DNA of 42,282 nt from positions 1 to 42,282 of the forward strand of contig ONNS01000020.1 of assembly GCA_900319275.1 (NCBI GenBank), written 5' to 3'. The stretch is from an uncultured Eubacteriales bacterium. GTDB lineage: Bacteria > Bacillota > Clostridia > Oscillospirales > Oscillospiraceae. Below the pieces are notes generated by a model, which was given only the letters and a program-made list of their open reading frames with translations, was not told the origin of the DNA and searched no databases. A program made the translations under genes and the position numbers. Below are positions 23,679 to 32,293 of the stretch, piece by piece (the stretch's first letter is position 1; the number at the start of each line of letters is the position of its first letter).

Positions 23679-25268
23679 ATGGAAAAGAGAGAATATGAAC
23701 CCCAATTTACACTGGGCGGACGGATCAGTAATCTGGAGCGAAAGACGCTCTGTGAGCTCTGCTGCGAGCTGTGCAGGCAGATTCGCGACGAGGTCGGTAC
23801 GGACGGCTATCGCGGGGGCATTTATCCCGATAACATCAGCCTGGACGACAGCGAGGGCGTAGGACTCGGTACGGCGAAGGACGGAGACTGGGAAGGCCAG
23901 GAACTGGATTTTCTGGCGCCGGAGATCTACTGGAACGGCGATCGCAGCCCGAAGGCCGACGTCTATTCGCTGGGAATGCTGCTCTACTATGGAATCAACA
24001 GCGCCCAGCTGCCCTTCCATAAGAGCGGCGCGGATAAAGCGCGCGAGCGGCGTCTCAACGGTGAGCGCTTTGCTCCGCCGAAGGCCGCCGGCCGCCGCCT
24101 GGGAGAAATCATCACCAAGGCGACAAGCTTCAAGCCCTCCGAGCGCTACAGCGATGTGACCGAGCTGCAGGCGATGCTTGAGAGCATTATTTCCAACCAC
24201 TATCTGTCCGGTGCGCCGAGCGCCGAGACGGTTTTCCAAAAGAGCGAAGAGGAGCTCAGCCAGGTCGAGCGGATGATGGTTTCGATCCTCTCGCGCGAGG
24301 ACAGCAGTGAAGAGATCGCACTCGAGGACGAGCCGGACACCGAGAGCGAAGATATTGCGCCCGAGGAAACGGCTGCTGCGGAGAGCGAGCTGCCCGATGA
24401 AGAGGACGGCGATGCCGCGGATGATACAGCTGGCGCGGAGAGCGAAGAGAGCGATCAGGCCGAGCCGTCTGAAAGCAAAGCGTTCGACATAGAGCTGCCT
24501 TTTCCCGAGCGCGAGCCGGAGAGAGAATTTCATGTGGAGATCCCCGTGCTGACGGAGGAGAAAAACCCTGAGCTGGCACCGGTGCGCGTCAAGAGCGCCA
24601 AGCAGAAAAAACTTGAGCGTCAGCGTGCGATCCGCCGCCGTGCCCGCCGCCGGAAGCGCCGTTTCCTGTTCTTCGTAGCTGCGCTTTGTGTGCTTGTGAT
24701 CCTGGTGGCCGTCGTCTGGGGCCGGATGAACCCGACGGAGCTCAGCTTCTCGCGGCCGACGCCGACACCGACGCCGACGGCCGAGCCCACCAAGGCGCCG
24801 ATCACTGTTATCTCTACGCCCGAACCCGCTCCCACAGCCGAGCCGACGCCGGAACCGGTGCGTGAGCATCGCTATGAGATCGTCCGCGACAACGTCAGCT
24901 GGACCCGCGCCGCCGAGATCTGTCGGCAGATGGGCGGGTATCTGGTGACCATCAACGACCAGGCGGAGTTTGACCGCGTGGTGGAGATGGCCGCGTCCAG
25001 CAATACGCCGAATATCTGGATCGGCTGCCACCGTGAAAACGGAGCGCTTGTCTGGGAGAGCGGCGAGAGCGTGAGCTTCTATCGCTGGGATGAGGCGAAC
25101 GGCGAGCCCTCCGGCTGGGATTCCTACGACAACATCCCCGAGGACTATGTCATGCTCTGGTATCACAACGGCTGGTTCTACAACGACAACCGCAACGATC
25201 CTGCGGGCGATTACCCGGCGATCTACGGCGGTGCGATCGGCTTTGTGTGCGAATACGAAAACAATTGA
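23679..25268 (+). CDS. Kinase-like C-lobe / transmembrane / C-type lectin receptor-like protein
   Basis: The 529-residue protein has three parts. Residues 1-170 resemble a protein-kinase C-lobe: GIYPDNISLDD at the place of the catalytic loop, LAPEIYWNGDRSPKADVYSLGMLLYYG for the APE and DVYSLG helices, and PSERYSD near the end. There is no glycine loop, VAIK lysine, HRD aspartate or DFG, so it is probably a pseudokinase. An acidic linker (about 190-300), a basic stop-transfer run (KKLERQRAIRRRARRRKRR) and one membrane helix (329-347) follow. Outside are a Pro-Thr linker and a C-type-lectin domain (396-527) with WTRAAEICRQMGGYLVTI, NIWIG, WFYND and GFVCEY; Cys415 and Cys524 fit the conserved disulfide. 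The lectin ligand and the signalling output are unknown. Confidence 0.82.
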   Translation: MEKREYEPQFTLGGRISNLERKTLCELCCELCRQIRDEVGTDGYRGGIYPDNISLDDSEGVGLGTAKDGDWEGQELDFLAPEIYWNGDRSPKADVYSLGMLLYYGINSAQLPFHKSGADKARERRLNGERFAPPKAAGRRLGEIITKATSFKPSERYSDVTELQAMLESIISNHYLSGAPSAETVFQKSEEELSQVERMMVSILSREDSSEEIALEDEPDTESEDIAPEETAAAESELPDEEDGDAADDTAGAESEESDQAEPSESKAFDIELPFPEREPEREFHVEIPVLTEEKNPELAPVRVKSAKQKKLERQRAIRRRARRRKRRFLFFVAALCVLVILVAVVWGRMNPTELSFSRPTPTPTPTAEPTKAPITVISTPEPAPTAEPTPEPVREHRYEIVRDNVSWTRAAEICRQMGGYLVTINDQAEFDRVVEMAASSNTPNIWIGCHRENGALVWESGESVSFYRWDEANGEPSGWDSYDNIPEDYVMLWYHNGWFYNDNRNDPAGDYPAIYGGAIGFVCEYENN

Positions 25269-25284
25269 AATGGAATCATCTGAA

Positions 25285-25317
25285 AAAGGTCAGTCCCCTT
25301 CACGGGGACTGACCTTT
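25285..25317 (+). terminator. Intrinsic terminator of the lectin-receptor gene
   Basis: A 14-bp perfect stem pairs 25285-25298 with 25304-25317 around TTCAC. It ends in CCTTTATCGTTTAT on the plus strand. Confidence 0.88.
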
Positions 25318-25407
25318 ATCGTTTATAAAACGTTGCCGCTTTGTTCATGCCAATGTCACAATTTGGGGTTATCATAAAAACACATCCAGAGCGAGGAAGG
25401 TTTTCGT

Positions 25408-26889
25408 ATGTCGGATAGTGAAGAGAACCTGTCGGAAGAGACAGAAAACAGAGTCGACACCGAGACCGCCGCAGCACCCAAAGAGACGGCGACGGCTGAA
25501 GGCGACGACCCTCGCGTTTTTGAAGCGAGCAAGGAAGAGCCGCGCGTGTCGGAGAGTGAGACCGACCGCGTAAACGGCGAGTATCACTATAAAAACGGCT
25601 ATACCCAGCGCATCTACTCTGATGCGCACTATGTCCCCGCGGGCGAAAGCACCGCGCCGCCGCGCTACTATACCCCGCCCGAGCGCCCCGTGAAAGAGAA
25701 CGCTCCGAAAAAGAAAAAGAGCAGGGGCAGGGGGCTCGCCGCGGCGCTGGTCTGTGCCATGCTGGGCGCGTGTCTCGGCATCGGGGTTGCCGGCTGGCAC
25801 TTCAACAGCCGCATCGAGCAGCTGACCGAGGAACAGACCGAGCTTCGGGAACAGATCGCCAAGGCCAATGAGACCGCACAGGCCGCCCAGGCTGCCGCTG
25901 TTGCGGCCGACGGACGCACTGTGGGTGAGGGACGTATGAGCTACAATGCGATCTACGACCAGGCCTGCGAAGAGGTTGTCGGCATCACGACCGAGGTCAC
26001 CTATCAGAATTTCTTCGGTATGCGCACCTCCGGCGCAGTGACAGGCTCGGGCTTTATTCTCAGCGAGGACGGCTATATTCTCACAAATTACCATGTGATT
26101 TCCTATGCCGCCCAGGGCAACTACGAGGTCACCGTGATCATGCATGACGGGACGCGCTATCCGGCTTCCGTCGTCGGCACCGAGGAGGGCAACGATCTCG
26201 CCGTGCTGAAGATCGAGGCCAGCGGTCTCAATCCGGTCACGTTTGCCGACAGCGCCGATCTGCGCGTCGGGGACGAGGTCCATGCCGTCGGCAACCCGCT
26301 CGGCGAGCTGGAATTTACGATGACCAACGGCCACGTCTCTGCGCTGGACCGCGTTATCACGACCGACGAGAGCAGCGAGGCCATCAATATGTTTCAGATT
26401 GACGCCGCGGTCAACTCCGGCAACTCCGGCGGCCCGATCTATGACGCGCTCGGCCGTGTGGTCGGTGTTGTCACCGCCAAATACTCCGAATCCGGCGTCG
26501 AGGGCATCGGCTTTGCCATCCCGATCAACGACGCCAAAAAGATCGCTGTCGATCTGATGACCAAGGGCTATGTCACCGGCAAGGCCTATATGGGCATCAC
26601 CTACGACCAGCGCTACAACGCGATGTACGCCCAGTACTACGGGCTCCCGATGGGCTTCTTCGTCCGCACGGTCAAGCCCGGCAGCTGCGCCGAGCAGGCC
26701 GGCATTCAGGAGGGCGATATCATCACCAAAATCGGCGATTATGAGATCACCGGCTACAGCGAGCTCAGACAGGCGCTCAAGCAGTACTCCGCCGGCGACA
26801 GCACCACCGTGACGATCTCGCGCTCCGGCCGGGACATGACGCTGCCCATCACCTTCGACGAGGCCAGACCCGACGACGCCAATGAATAA
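25408..26889 (+). CDS. HtrA/DegP-family membrane-anchored serine protease
   Basis: The 493-residue protein starts with a charged cytoplasmic segment of about 107 residues. One membrane helix (about 109-127, GLAAALVCAMLGACLGIGVA) and a short coiled region come next. The trypsin-like domain has catalytic His229 (TNYHV), Asp263 (GNDLAVLKI) and Ser340 (GNSGGPI), and a PDZ domain (about 385-485) ends the protein. Such proteases degrade or refold damaged proteins outside the membrane. GAGGAAGG precedes the ATG. It has its own terminator at 26946-26976 and no operon partner. The family usually answers cell-envelope stress, but no control element is visible here. Confidence 0.94.
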   Translation: MSDSEENLSEETENRVDTETAAAPKETATAEGDDPRVFEASKEEPRVSESETDRVNGEYHYKNGYTQRIYSDAHYVPAGESTAPPRYYTPPERPVKENAPKKKKSRGRGLAAALVCAMLGACLGIGVAGWHFNSRIEQLTEEQTELREQIAKANETAQAAQAAAVAADGRTVGEGRMSYNAIYDQACEEVVGITTEVTYQNFFGMRTSGAVTGSGFILSEDGYILTNYHVISYAAQGNYEVTVIMHDGTRYPASVVGTEEGNDLAVLKIEASGLNPVTFADSADLRVGDEVHAVGNPLGELEFTMTNGHVSALDRVITTDESSEAINMFQIDAAVNSGNSGGPIYDALGRVVGVVTAKYSESGVEGIGFAIPINDAKKIAVDLMTKGYVTGKAYMGITYDQRYNAMYAQYYGLPMGFFVRTVKPGSCAEQAGIQEGDIITKIGDYEITGYSELRQALKQYSAGDSTTVTISRSGRDMTLPITFDEARPDDANE

Positions 26890-26945
26890 GGAAGCGTCTT
26901 CTTGAATTGATACCTCTCTTCTATCCTCTCTTTTCTCCCAAAACG

Positions 26946-26976
26946 AAGGACCGCACAGTGCCCCTGTGCGGTCCTT
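26946..26976. terminator. Bidirectional terminator between htrA-like and DHH genes
   Basis: A 13-bp stem pairs 26946-26958 with 26964-26976 around TGCCC. TTTGTTAT follows on plus and TTCGTTTT on minus, so it fits both convergent genes. Confidence 0.9.
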
Positions 26977-26981
26977 TGTTA

Positions 26982-27908
26982 TCAGCCCTTGTTCAGCCGC
27001 TCGAGGATCACGGGGATCTGGGCGTCGACCGTGTCGTTGTCGAGCTGGCAGGTGCCGGCGTTGGCGTGACCGCCGCCGCCGTACTCCAGGCACAGCGCGC
27101 CGATGTCGACCTGGGAAGCGCGGTTGACGATGGATTTGCCGATCATGACGGCGGTGTTCTGCCGGCGGAAGCCCCAGGCAATATGCATGCTGAGCTCGAC
27201 CTCGGGCCACATGGCGTAGACCATGAAGCGATTGCCGCTGTAGATGGTCTCAAGATTGCGCAGGTCGATCACGGCGACCTTGCCCTCGATCTTCACAGTC
27301 TCCTTGAGCTGCTGCTTGAAAAGCTCCTGCTGCTCGAAATAGAGATCCACGCGCTCTTTCACGTCGGGCAGGGCGAGGACTTCCTCGACCGTGTGCTTGG
27401 CACAGGCGTCGATCAGCTCCATCATCAGATCGTAGTTGGAGATGCGGAAGTCGTGGAAACGGCCGAGACCGGTGCGCGCATCCATCAGGAAGTCCATCAG
27501 CACCCAGCCGGTGGGATTGAGGATCTCGTCCACGGTGAAATCGGCGCTGTCGCCCTTGTCGACAGCCTCAAGGATCTCCTGGCTGACGGTGTGGAAGCGC
27601 TCGGCCCCGCCGTAGTAGTTGTAGAGCACGCGGGCGGCCGATTTGGCGTGTTCCTCGCAGATGTATTTGCCCTGGAAATCGACGCCCTCCTCGCGGATCA
27701 GCTCGCTCTCGTGGTGGTCGAAGGCGAGACCCACGCGCGGGTCGAAGGGCAGGTTGGTCGTGATATCGCGCGCGGTGATATCGACTTTGCCGTCCTGCAC
27801 ATCCTTGGGGTGGACAAACTTGATATCATCGATCATGTCGAGCTCACGGAGCAGCATGGCGCAGACCAGTCCATCGAAATCGCTGCGGGTCACGAGACGG
27901 TATTTCAT
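26982..27908 (-). CDS. DHH/DHHA1-family phosphoesterase
   Basis: The 308-residue protein has SDFDGL (Asp10/Asp12), the motif FDHHES with Asp64-His65-His66, and a C-terminal DHHA1 domain with GGGGHANAGTC. These are the metal- and substrate-binding motifs of the exopolyphosphatase/nanoRNase superfamily, acting on phosphodiester or phosphoanhydride bonds in the cytoplasm. An intermediate segment (about 100-190) is typical of the group annotated as exopolyphosphatase-like; the substrate cannot be chosen from sequence. AAAGGAG precedes the ATG by ten bases. Confidence 0.88.
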   Translation of the reverse strand: MKYRLVTRSDFDGLVCAMLLRELDMIDDIKFVHPKDVQDGKVDITARDITTNLPFDPRVGLAFDHHESELIREEGVDFQGKYICEEHAKSAARVLYNYYGGAERFHTVSQEILEAVDKGDSADFTVDEILNPTGWVLMDFLMDARTGLGRFHDFRISNYDLMMELIDACAKHTVEEVLALPDVKERVDLYFEQQELFKQQLKETVKIEGKVAVIDLRNLETIYSGNRFMVYAMWPEVELSMHIAWGFRRQNTAVMIGKSIVNRASQVDIGALCLEYGGGGHANAGTCQLDNDTVDAQIPVILERLNKG

Positions 27909-27996
27909 AATATAAAACTCCTTTCAAATACAAGCTTTCTGCTATTCATCATAGCACAGATTCGAGCGGATGGGAAGAAAAAACTGTAAACCGACC

Positions 27997-28025
27997 TTGA
28001 ATTTTCAGCGTCTGTCAGGCATAAT
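27997..28025 (+). promoter_or_regulatory. Promoter of the PLP-enzyme gene
   Basis: TTGAAT at 27997-28002 and CATAAT at 28020-28025 are 17 bases apart. The predicted leader to the ATG at 28054 is short and carries no visible control element. Confidence 0.65.
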
Positions 28026-28053
28026 AAGGAAAAGACAGTATGGGGGTAGAACG

Positions 28054-29001
28054 ATGAGAGATTTGAACGAGTTCCCGCGCGTGAGACTGGGCGTGCTGCC
28101 GACGCGCATCCGCCGCATGGAACAGATCAGCCGCACACTCGGCGTAAACGTCTATATCAAGCGTGACGACCTGACAGGGATCGGTTTGGGGGGCAACAAG
28201 GTGCGCAAGCTGGAATTCCTGCTGGCCGACGCCCGCGCAAAGGGCGCAAAGGTCGTGTTCACAACCGGCGGCGCGCAGTCGAACCACGCTATGCTGACGG
28301 CGGCCTGTGCCAACAAGCTCGGCATGAAGCCGATCCTGCTGCTGAAAAAGCGCGGCGTCACCGCCTGCAAGGGCAACCGTTTTCTCGAGAGCCTGATGGA
28401 CACCGAGGTGCATTACATCGACACCGACGACTACGGCGAGATCTACGCCGAGATGGATCGCATGGGACAGGCGCTCGGCTTACCCTATTATAAGATCCCC
28501 TGTGGGGGCTCGAACGCGCTGGGCTGTCTGGGCTACTACGCCTGTGCCGAGGAGATCTCACAGGTCGGCATCACCTTTGACCACATCATCTGTGCCACCG
28601 GCAGCGGCGGCACGCACGCGGGGCTGGCCCTCGGTGCCAAGCTTCTGCTGCCGCGCAGCAAGGTCACCGGCATGGCGGTGGACAGCGATCCCTTTGACGA
28701 GATCGTGCCGCGGCTGATGCGTCAGACCGCCGAACTGCTCGAGAGCGATATCCCCATCACAAGCGAGGACGTGCATCTGCGCAATATGTGCGGCCCCGGC
28801 TACGCGATCCCCTCGGAGGAGGGAAACGCCGCCGTGCGCCTGGTCGCGCAGAAGGAGGGCATCTTCCTCGACCCCGTCTACACCGGGAAAGCCTTCGCCG
28901 GACTGATCGAAATGGTGAAGGAGGGGGCTTTTGCCTCGGGAGAAAAGGTGCTCTTCGTCCACACCGGCGGCGCCGGCGGACTGTTCGCGCTAGAGGCATA
29001 A
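28054..29001 (+). CDS. PLP-dependent D-cysteine desulfhydrase / ACC deaminase family enzyme
   Basis: The 315-residue fold-type II PLP enzyme has RDDLTGIGLGGNKVRKLEF with the Schiff-base Lys49, TTGGAQSNHA for the substrate carboxylate and cofactor, the phosphate loop ATGSGGTHAG, and VHTGGAGGLFA at the end. The family includes D-cysteine desulfhydrase (sulfide, ammonia and pyruvate from D-cysteine) and 1-aminocyclopropane-1-carboxylate deaminase; sequence alone favours the first in anaerobes but does not settle it. I choose ATG 28054 because GGGGGT precedes it and the family N-terminus (LNEFPRVRLGVLPT) begins there, not at an ATG 28 codons upstream. Confidence 0.87.
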   Translation: MRDLNEFPRVRLGVLPTRIRRMEQISRTLGVNVYIKRDDLTGIGLGGNKVRKLEFLLADARAKGAKVVFTTGGAQSNHAMLTAACANKLGMKPILLLKKRGVTACKGNRFLESLMDTEVHYIDTDDYGEIYAEMDRMGQALGLPYYKIPCGGSNALGCLGYYACAEEISQVGITFDHIICATGSGGTHAGLALGAKLLLPRSKVTGMAVDSDPFDEIVPRLMRQTAELLESDIPITSEDVHLRNMCGPGYAIPSEEGNAAVRLVAQKEGIFLDPVYTGKAFAGLIEMVKEGAFASGEKVLFVHTGGAGGLFALEA

Positions 29002-29019
29002 TTACAACATCAACAATAT

Positions 29020-29064
29020 CTGAGCCCGGCTCGATGCGTACAAACCGCATCGAGCCGGGCTCAG
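29020..29064 (+). repeat. 19-bp perfect hairpin, sister of the terminator at 29209
   Basis: Bases 29020-29038 pair perfectly with 29046-29064 around TACAAAC. No T tract follows. It shares the frame TGAGCCCG-TCGATGCG with the terminator hairpin 190 bases downstream. The stem base pair G-C here is T-A there, a matched change. Confidence 0.8.
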
Positions 29065-29112
29065 ACTGTAGACAAACCCTTGTGGCAAGGTATCGACACG
29101 CATGGGGAGATT

Positions 29113-29210
29113 GTGAAGAGGGGACGGTAATCCCCTCTTCACGTTCAATCTATGCAAAGAAAGTTCCCATTTTGCGCTCAAGCTGTCGACACTTTGTCGA
29201 CAGCTTGAGC
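29113..29210. repeat. Two further hairpins in the 29.0-29.3 kb spacer
   Basis: GTGAAGAGGGGA (29113-29124) pairs with its perfect complement at 29131-29142. A 15-bp stem pairs 29176-29190 with 29196-29210 around ACTTT. With the hairpins on either side, stems occupy a large part of the 337-base gap between the PLP enzyme and the phage-type genes. Nothing else is recognised there. Confidence 0.75.
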
Positions 29211-29250
29211 CCGTCTCGATGCGTCTAAACAACATCGAGACGGGCTTTTT
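29209..29250 (+). terminator. Intrinsic terminator before the phage-type genes
   Basis: A 13-bp perfect stem pairs 29209-29221 with 29233-29245 and is followed by TTTTTAT. It shares two bases with the hairpin just upstream. It would insulate the phage-type cluster from the PLP-enzyme transcript. Confidence 0.85.
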
Positions 29251-29338
29251 ATGTTTCGCGTGTCATCCGCGGCACAGCGCGGGGGATTTCGGTTTGACAG
29301 GGGGCCATGCTAAGCTGTCAGCGAAAAGGGGGGATCCT

Positions 29339-29719
29339 ATGACGATCGACGAGGCGATCGGCTGGGCGGATGCGCTGCGGCCGAATACCTTCTCGCGTGA
29401 GCATAAGCTGCGCTGGCTCTCCGAACTCGACGGCCGTGTGGTGCGGGAACTGATAGAGACGCACGAGCGGGGGAGCGGTGAAACGCAGCTGGAATTTGTG
29501 CCGTATACGGCGGAAACTGCGGGCGATACCGTGCTGCTGGTGCCGCCGCCCTATGACGAGATGTATCTCGAGTGGCTGCGGGCGAATCTCGACCGGAGTT
29601 ACGAGGAATTCGACAAGTTCAATAACTCCATTATGCTCTTCAACACGCTGTTTTCCGACTACCGCAATGAATACAACCGCACGCACCTGCCCAGGCGCGG
29701 CTTTATCCGCTTCTGGTGA
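29339..29719 (+). CDS. Phage head-tail connector-like protein
   Basis: The 126-residue protein begins MTIDEAIGWADALRPNTFS and contains RWLSELDGRVVRELI, LLVPPPYDEMYLEWL and FNNSIMLFNTLFSDYRNEYNR. As I recall, this set of motifs occurs in small phage structural proteins encoded near the capsid and connector genes of clostridial prophages. I therefore call it connector-like by inference. The start is the ATG at 29339 after an AAAGGGGGG site; an upstream in-frame start lies in hairpin sequence. It leads a run of five phage-type genes and a holin on the plus strand. Confidence 0.7.
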   Translation: MTIDEAIGWADALRPNTFSREHKLRWLSELDGRVVRELIETHERGSGETQLEFVPYTAETAGDTVLLVPPPYDEMYLEWLRANLDRSYEEFDKFNNSIMLFNTLFSDYRNEYNRTHLPRRGFIRFW

Positions 29720-29750
29720 GCGAAACGGGCAAGGGAGAGGAGGAAAACGT

Positions 29751-31499
29751 ATGCACTATCCCACACTCCGGCATCTGGCTGTGACCCGCCTTATGACCGA
29801 GACCTTTCGGGGCTACCACCACGCCCTGAAGCTGCGCGACGGAGAATTCTATGAAACCAGAAACCTGTCGACGGAGGACTATCCGCTGCTGACCGTGCGC
29901 AAGGCCGCCTCAAAGCTGCCGATCGTGCAGCACGCGGCCCAGGGCATGATTGCCAAGGACGCGCTCGCCTGGGTGGACAACGGGACGCTCTGGTATAACG
30001 GGCAGCCGACTGCCGTCACCGCACTTTCACCCGGCGATAAGCAGCTCGTCGGCATGGGCGCGTATATTGTGATCTTCCCGGATAAGGTCTATTTTAACAC
30101 CGCGGACGCTTCAGACCACGGCAGCCTGGAGGCGCACTGGCGCTATACCGGGCCGGTGCGCTATACGATGTGCGATTCGACGGGAAAAGAATATGAGCAC
30201 GTAACGGTGCAGGCGTTGGCCCCGGACGCGCCCGAGGGCGGGGAACTGTGGCTCGATTCGGCCGGGCGGCAGCTCAAGCAGTACGACACCGTGACAGCTA
30301 TGTGGATCACGGTACAGACAGTGTTCACCAAGCTCAGCTTTACGACACAGGGCCAGCTCAAACGCCTGTTTGGCGAGCACGACGGCGTCACGCTCGCCGG
30401 CGCGGCGCTCGAGGATCTGAACGGCAGCAAGGTGCTCTATGCGCTCGGCGGCGAAGAGGGGCGAGAGAACGATTGGCTGGTCGTCGTCGGCATCGCGGCC
30501 GAGACCGTGGAAAACCCGGAGGATACGATCACGATCGACCGTACGGTGCCGACGCTCGACTTTGTCTGTGAGTGCCGAAACCGCCTCTGGGGCTGCTATT
30601 ACGGCAGTGACGGCGAGCGCAATCTCAACGAGCTGTACTGCTGTGCGCTCGGCGATTTTAAAAACTGGAATCAGTTTCTCGGGCTGTCGACCGACTCCTG
30701 GCGCGCCTCTGTCGGTTCGGACGGCGTTTGGACCGGCTGCATCAACTATCTCGGCAGCCCGACCTTTTTCAAGGAGGAGCGGATCCATACGATCACCCCC
30801 TCGCGCGAGGGGGCGCACCAGGTGGCGGAGCTTCCGGCGCGCGGCGTGCAGCAGGGCAGCAGTCGCAGTCTCGCCATTGTCGGCGAGACGCTCTATTACA
30901 AAGCGCGCAGCGAGGTCTGCGCCTATCAGGGCGGTTTTCCCGGCGGCGTTTCTGACGCACTCGGCGATGAACGCTACAGCGATGCGGTGGGCGGCGCGTT
31001 CGGCAGCAACTACTGGCTTTCGATGCGCTCTGCGCAGGGAGAATGGCAGCTCTTCTGCCTGGACACCGCGCGTGCACTGTGGATGCACGTAAACGACACC
31101 CATGTCCGTCAGTTTGAAGCGATCGACGACAGTCTGCTGGCCCTGATCGGCGACGAGCTCTGGGATCTCAACGGCGAGGCCGAGGGTGAGCGCGAGAGCG
31201 CACGCGAATGGCTGGCCGAGAGCGGGATCCTGTACTGTCAGTACCCCGACAGCAAGTATCTCTCGCGCTATAATCTGCGCCTGCGCGCCGAGAGCGGAGC
31301 CACGATCTGCATGGAGGTGGAGTATGACAGCTCCGGCGTCTGGGAGAGCGCCGGACGATTCACGCCAAGCGGCACCGGTACCGTGACGCTGCCCGTGCAG
31401 CCGCGGCGCTGCGACCACATGCGTTTGCGGCTGTCTGGCCGGGGCGACGTCAAGCTTTTCTCGATCACACGTATTCTGGAGAAGGGGAGTGACGTCTGA
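29751..31499 (+). CDS. Phage-type structural protein, beta-rich, function unassigned (582 aa)
   Basis: The 582-residue protein begins MHYPTLRHLAVTRLMTETFRG and is dominated by short beta strands and repeated WxxxG or LWxxxG turns (AHWRYTG, NRLWGCYYG, GVWTGCINYLG), consistent with a propeller or sandwich fold. It has no signal peptide or membrane helix. Position between a connector-like gene and tail-type genes points to a virion structural or tail-associated role, by inference. GGAGAGGAGG precedes the ATG at 29751. Its stop overlaps the next start by one base. Confidence 0.72.
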   Translation: MHYPTLRHLAVTRLMTETFRGYHHALKLRDGEFYETRNLSTEDYPLLTVRKAASKLPIVQHAAQGMIAKDALAWVDNGTLWYNGQPTAVTALSPGDKQLVGMGAYIVIFPDKVYFNTADASDHGSLEAHWRYTGPVRYTMCDSTGKEYEHVTVQALAPDAPEGGELWLDSAGRQLKQYDTVTAMWITVQTVFTKLSFTTQGQLKRLFGEHDGVTLAGAALEDLNGSKVLYALGGEEGRENDWLVVVGIAAETVENPEDTITIDRTVPTLDFVCECRNRLWGCYYGSDGERNLNELYCCALGDFKNWNQFLGLSTDSWRASVGSDGVWTGCINYLGSPTFFKEERIHTITPSREGAHQVAELPARGVQQGSSRSLAIVGETLYYKARSEVCAYQGGFPGGVSDALGDERYSDAVGGAFGSNYWLSMRSAQGEWQLFCLDTARALWMHVNDTHVRQFEAIDDSLLALIGDELWDLNGEAEGERESAREWLAESGILYCQYPDSKYLSRYNLRLRAESGATICMEVEYDSSGVWESAGRFTPSGTGTVTLPVQPRRCDHMRLRLSGRGDVKLFSITRILEKGSDV

Positions 31500-32290
31500 T
31501 GGCGGGCTTTTCCGAGCTGCCGCCGGTGCTGCGCGGCAGCGAACGCATGCAGCTTGCCGAACTGCGGGAATATCTGGTGCGGCTGGTGCGCGGACTCGAG
31601 CAGGTGGAGAGCGCGGCTGTGCGGCAGAGCACAGCCGCCGTCTGGTCCGGGCAGGAGGCCGCGGCGAGAGAACGCGAGACCGTCGGGCAGATCCGCGATC
31701 AGGCCGTGGCGCTCAAGAGCCTGATCATCAAGACTGCCGACCACGTGACGGCCGAGTACGACCGCAGGATCGAGGAGCTGCACTCCCTTTTTGTGGCAGA
31801 ATCGGAATTCGGCCAGTACAAAGAGACGATCCGCACCCAGATCGAGACTACGGCCAGGGGCATCGTGGAGAGCTATGACTACCGGGAAGAGATCGCGGCG
31901 GCGCAGGACGAACTTAACCTGCTTCGGCACTACACCACGGCCATCCAGGGAGAGATCCGCCGCGGGATGATCGAGGACCCGGAGCATCCGGGCATGCTTG
32001 TCACCGGGATCGCCATCAGCCAGAATCTGCAGTTCACCGGTGTGACACAGACAGGAGAGGACGGTTACACCTACTATGAGCTCGCAAGCGGACAGACCTT
32101 CGGACTGTATACCTCAACCGGCTGGCAATTCTGGATCGACGGAGCCAAAAAGGGATGGTTTTCCAGTCTCGACGGGATGCTGCACGTGGCGAACATCGTT
32201 GTCGAGCAGAGTCTGCAGCTCGGCAGTTCCTGGCAGTTGAAAGGCAGCCTGGAGGGAACAAGGCTGGATTTTGTGTATGTGGGGGAATAA
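31499..32290 (+). CDS. Phage minor structural / tail-fibre-like protein (263 aa)
   Basis: The N-terminal 150 residues are helical and coiled (LAELREYLVRLVRGLEQ, the AESEFGQYKETIRTQIETTA repeat-like stretch, GIVESYDYREEI), and the C-terminal part is beta-rich with GWQFWIDGAKKGWFSSLDGM. The ESEFGxY and IETTAxGI patterns recur in minor tail proteins of clostridial and lactic phages, as far as I recall. A trimeric fibre or baseplate role is plausible. It overlaps the preceding stop by one base and lies four bases before the next gene. Confidence 0.7.
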   Translation: MAGFSELPPVLRGSERMQLAELREYLVRLVRGLEQVESAAVRQSTAAVWSGQEAAARERETVGQIRDQAVALKSLIIKTADHVTAEYDRRIEELHSLFVAESEFGQYKETIRTQIETTARGIVESYDYREEIAAAQDELNLLRHYTTAIQGEIRRGMIEDPEHPGMLVTGIAISQNLQFTGVTQTGEDGYTYYELASGQTFGLYTSTGWQFWIDGAKKGWFSSLDGMLHVANIVVEQSLQLGSSWQLKGSLEGTRLDFVYVGE

Positions 32291-32293
32291 GAC

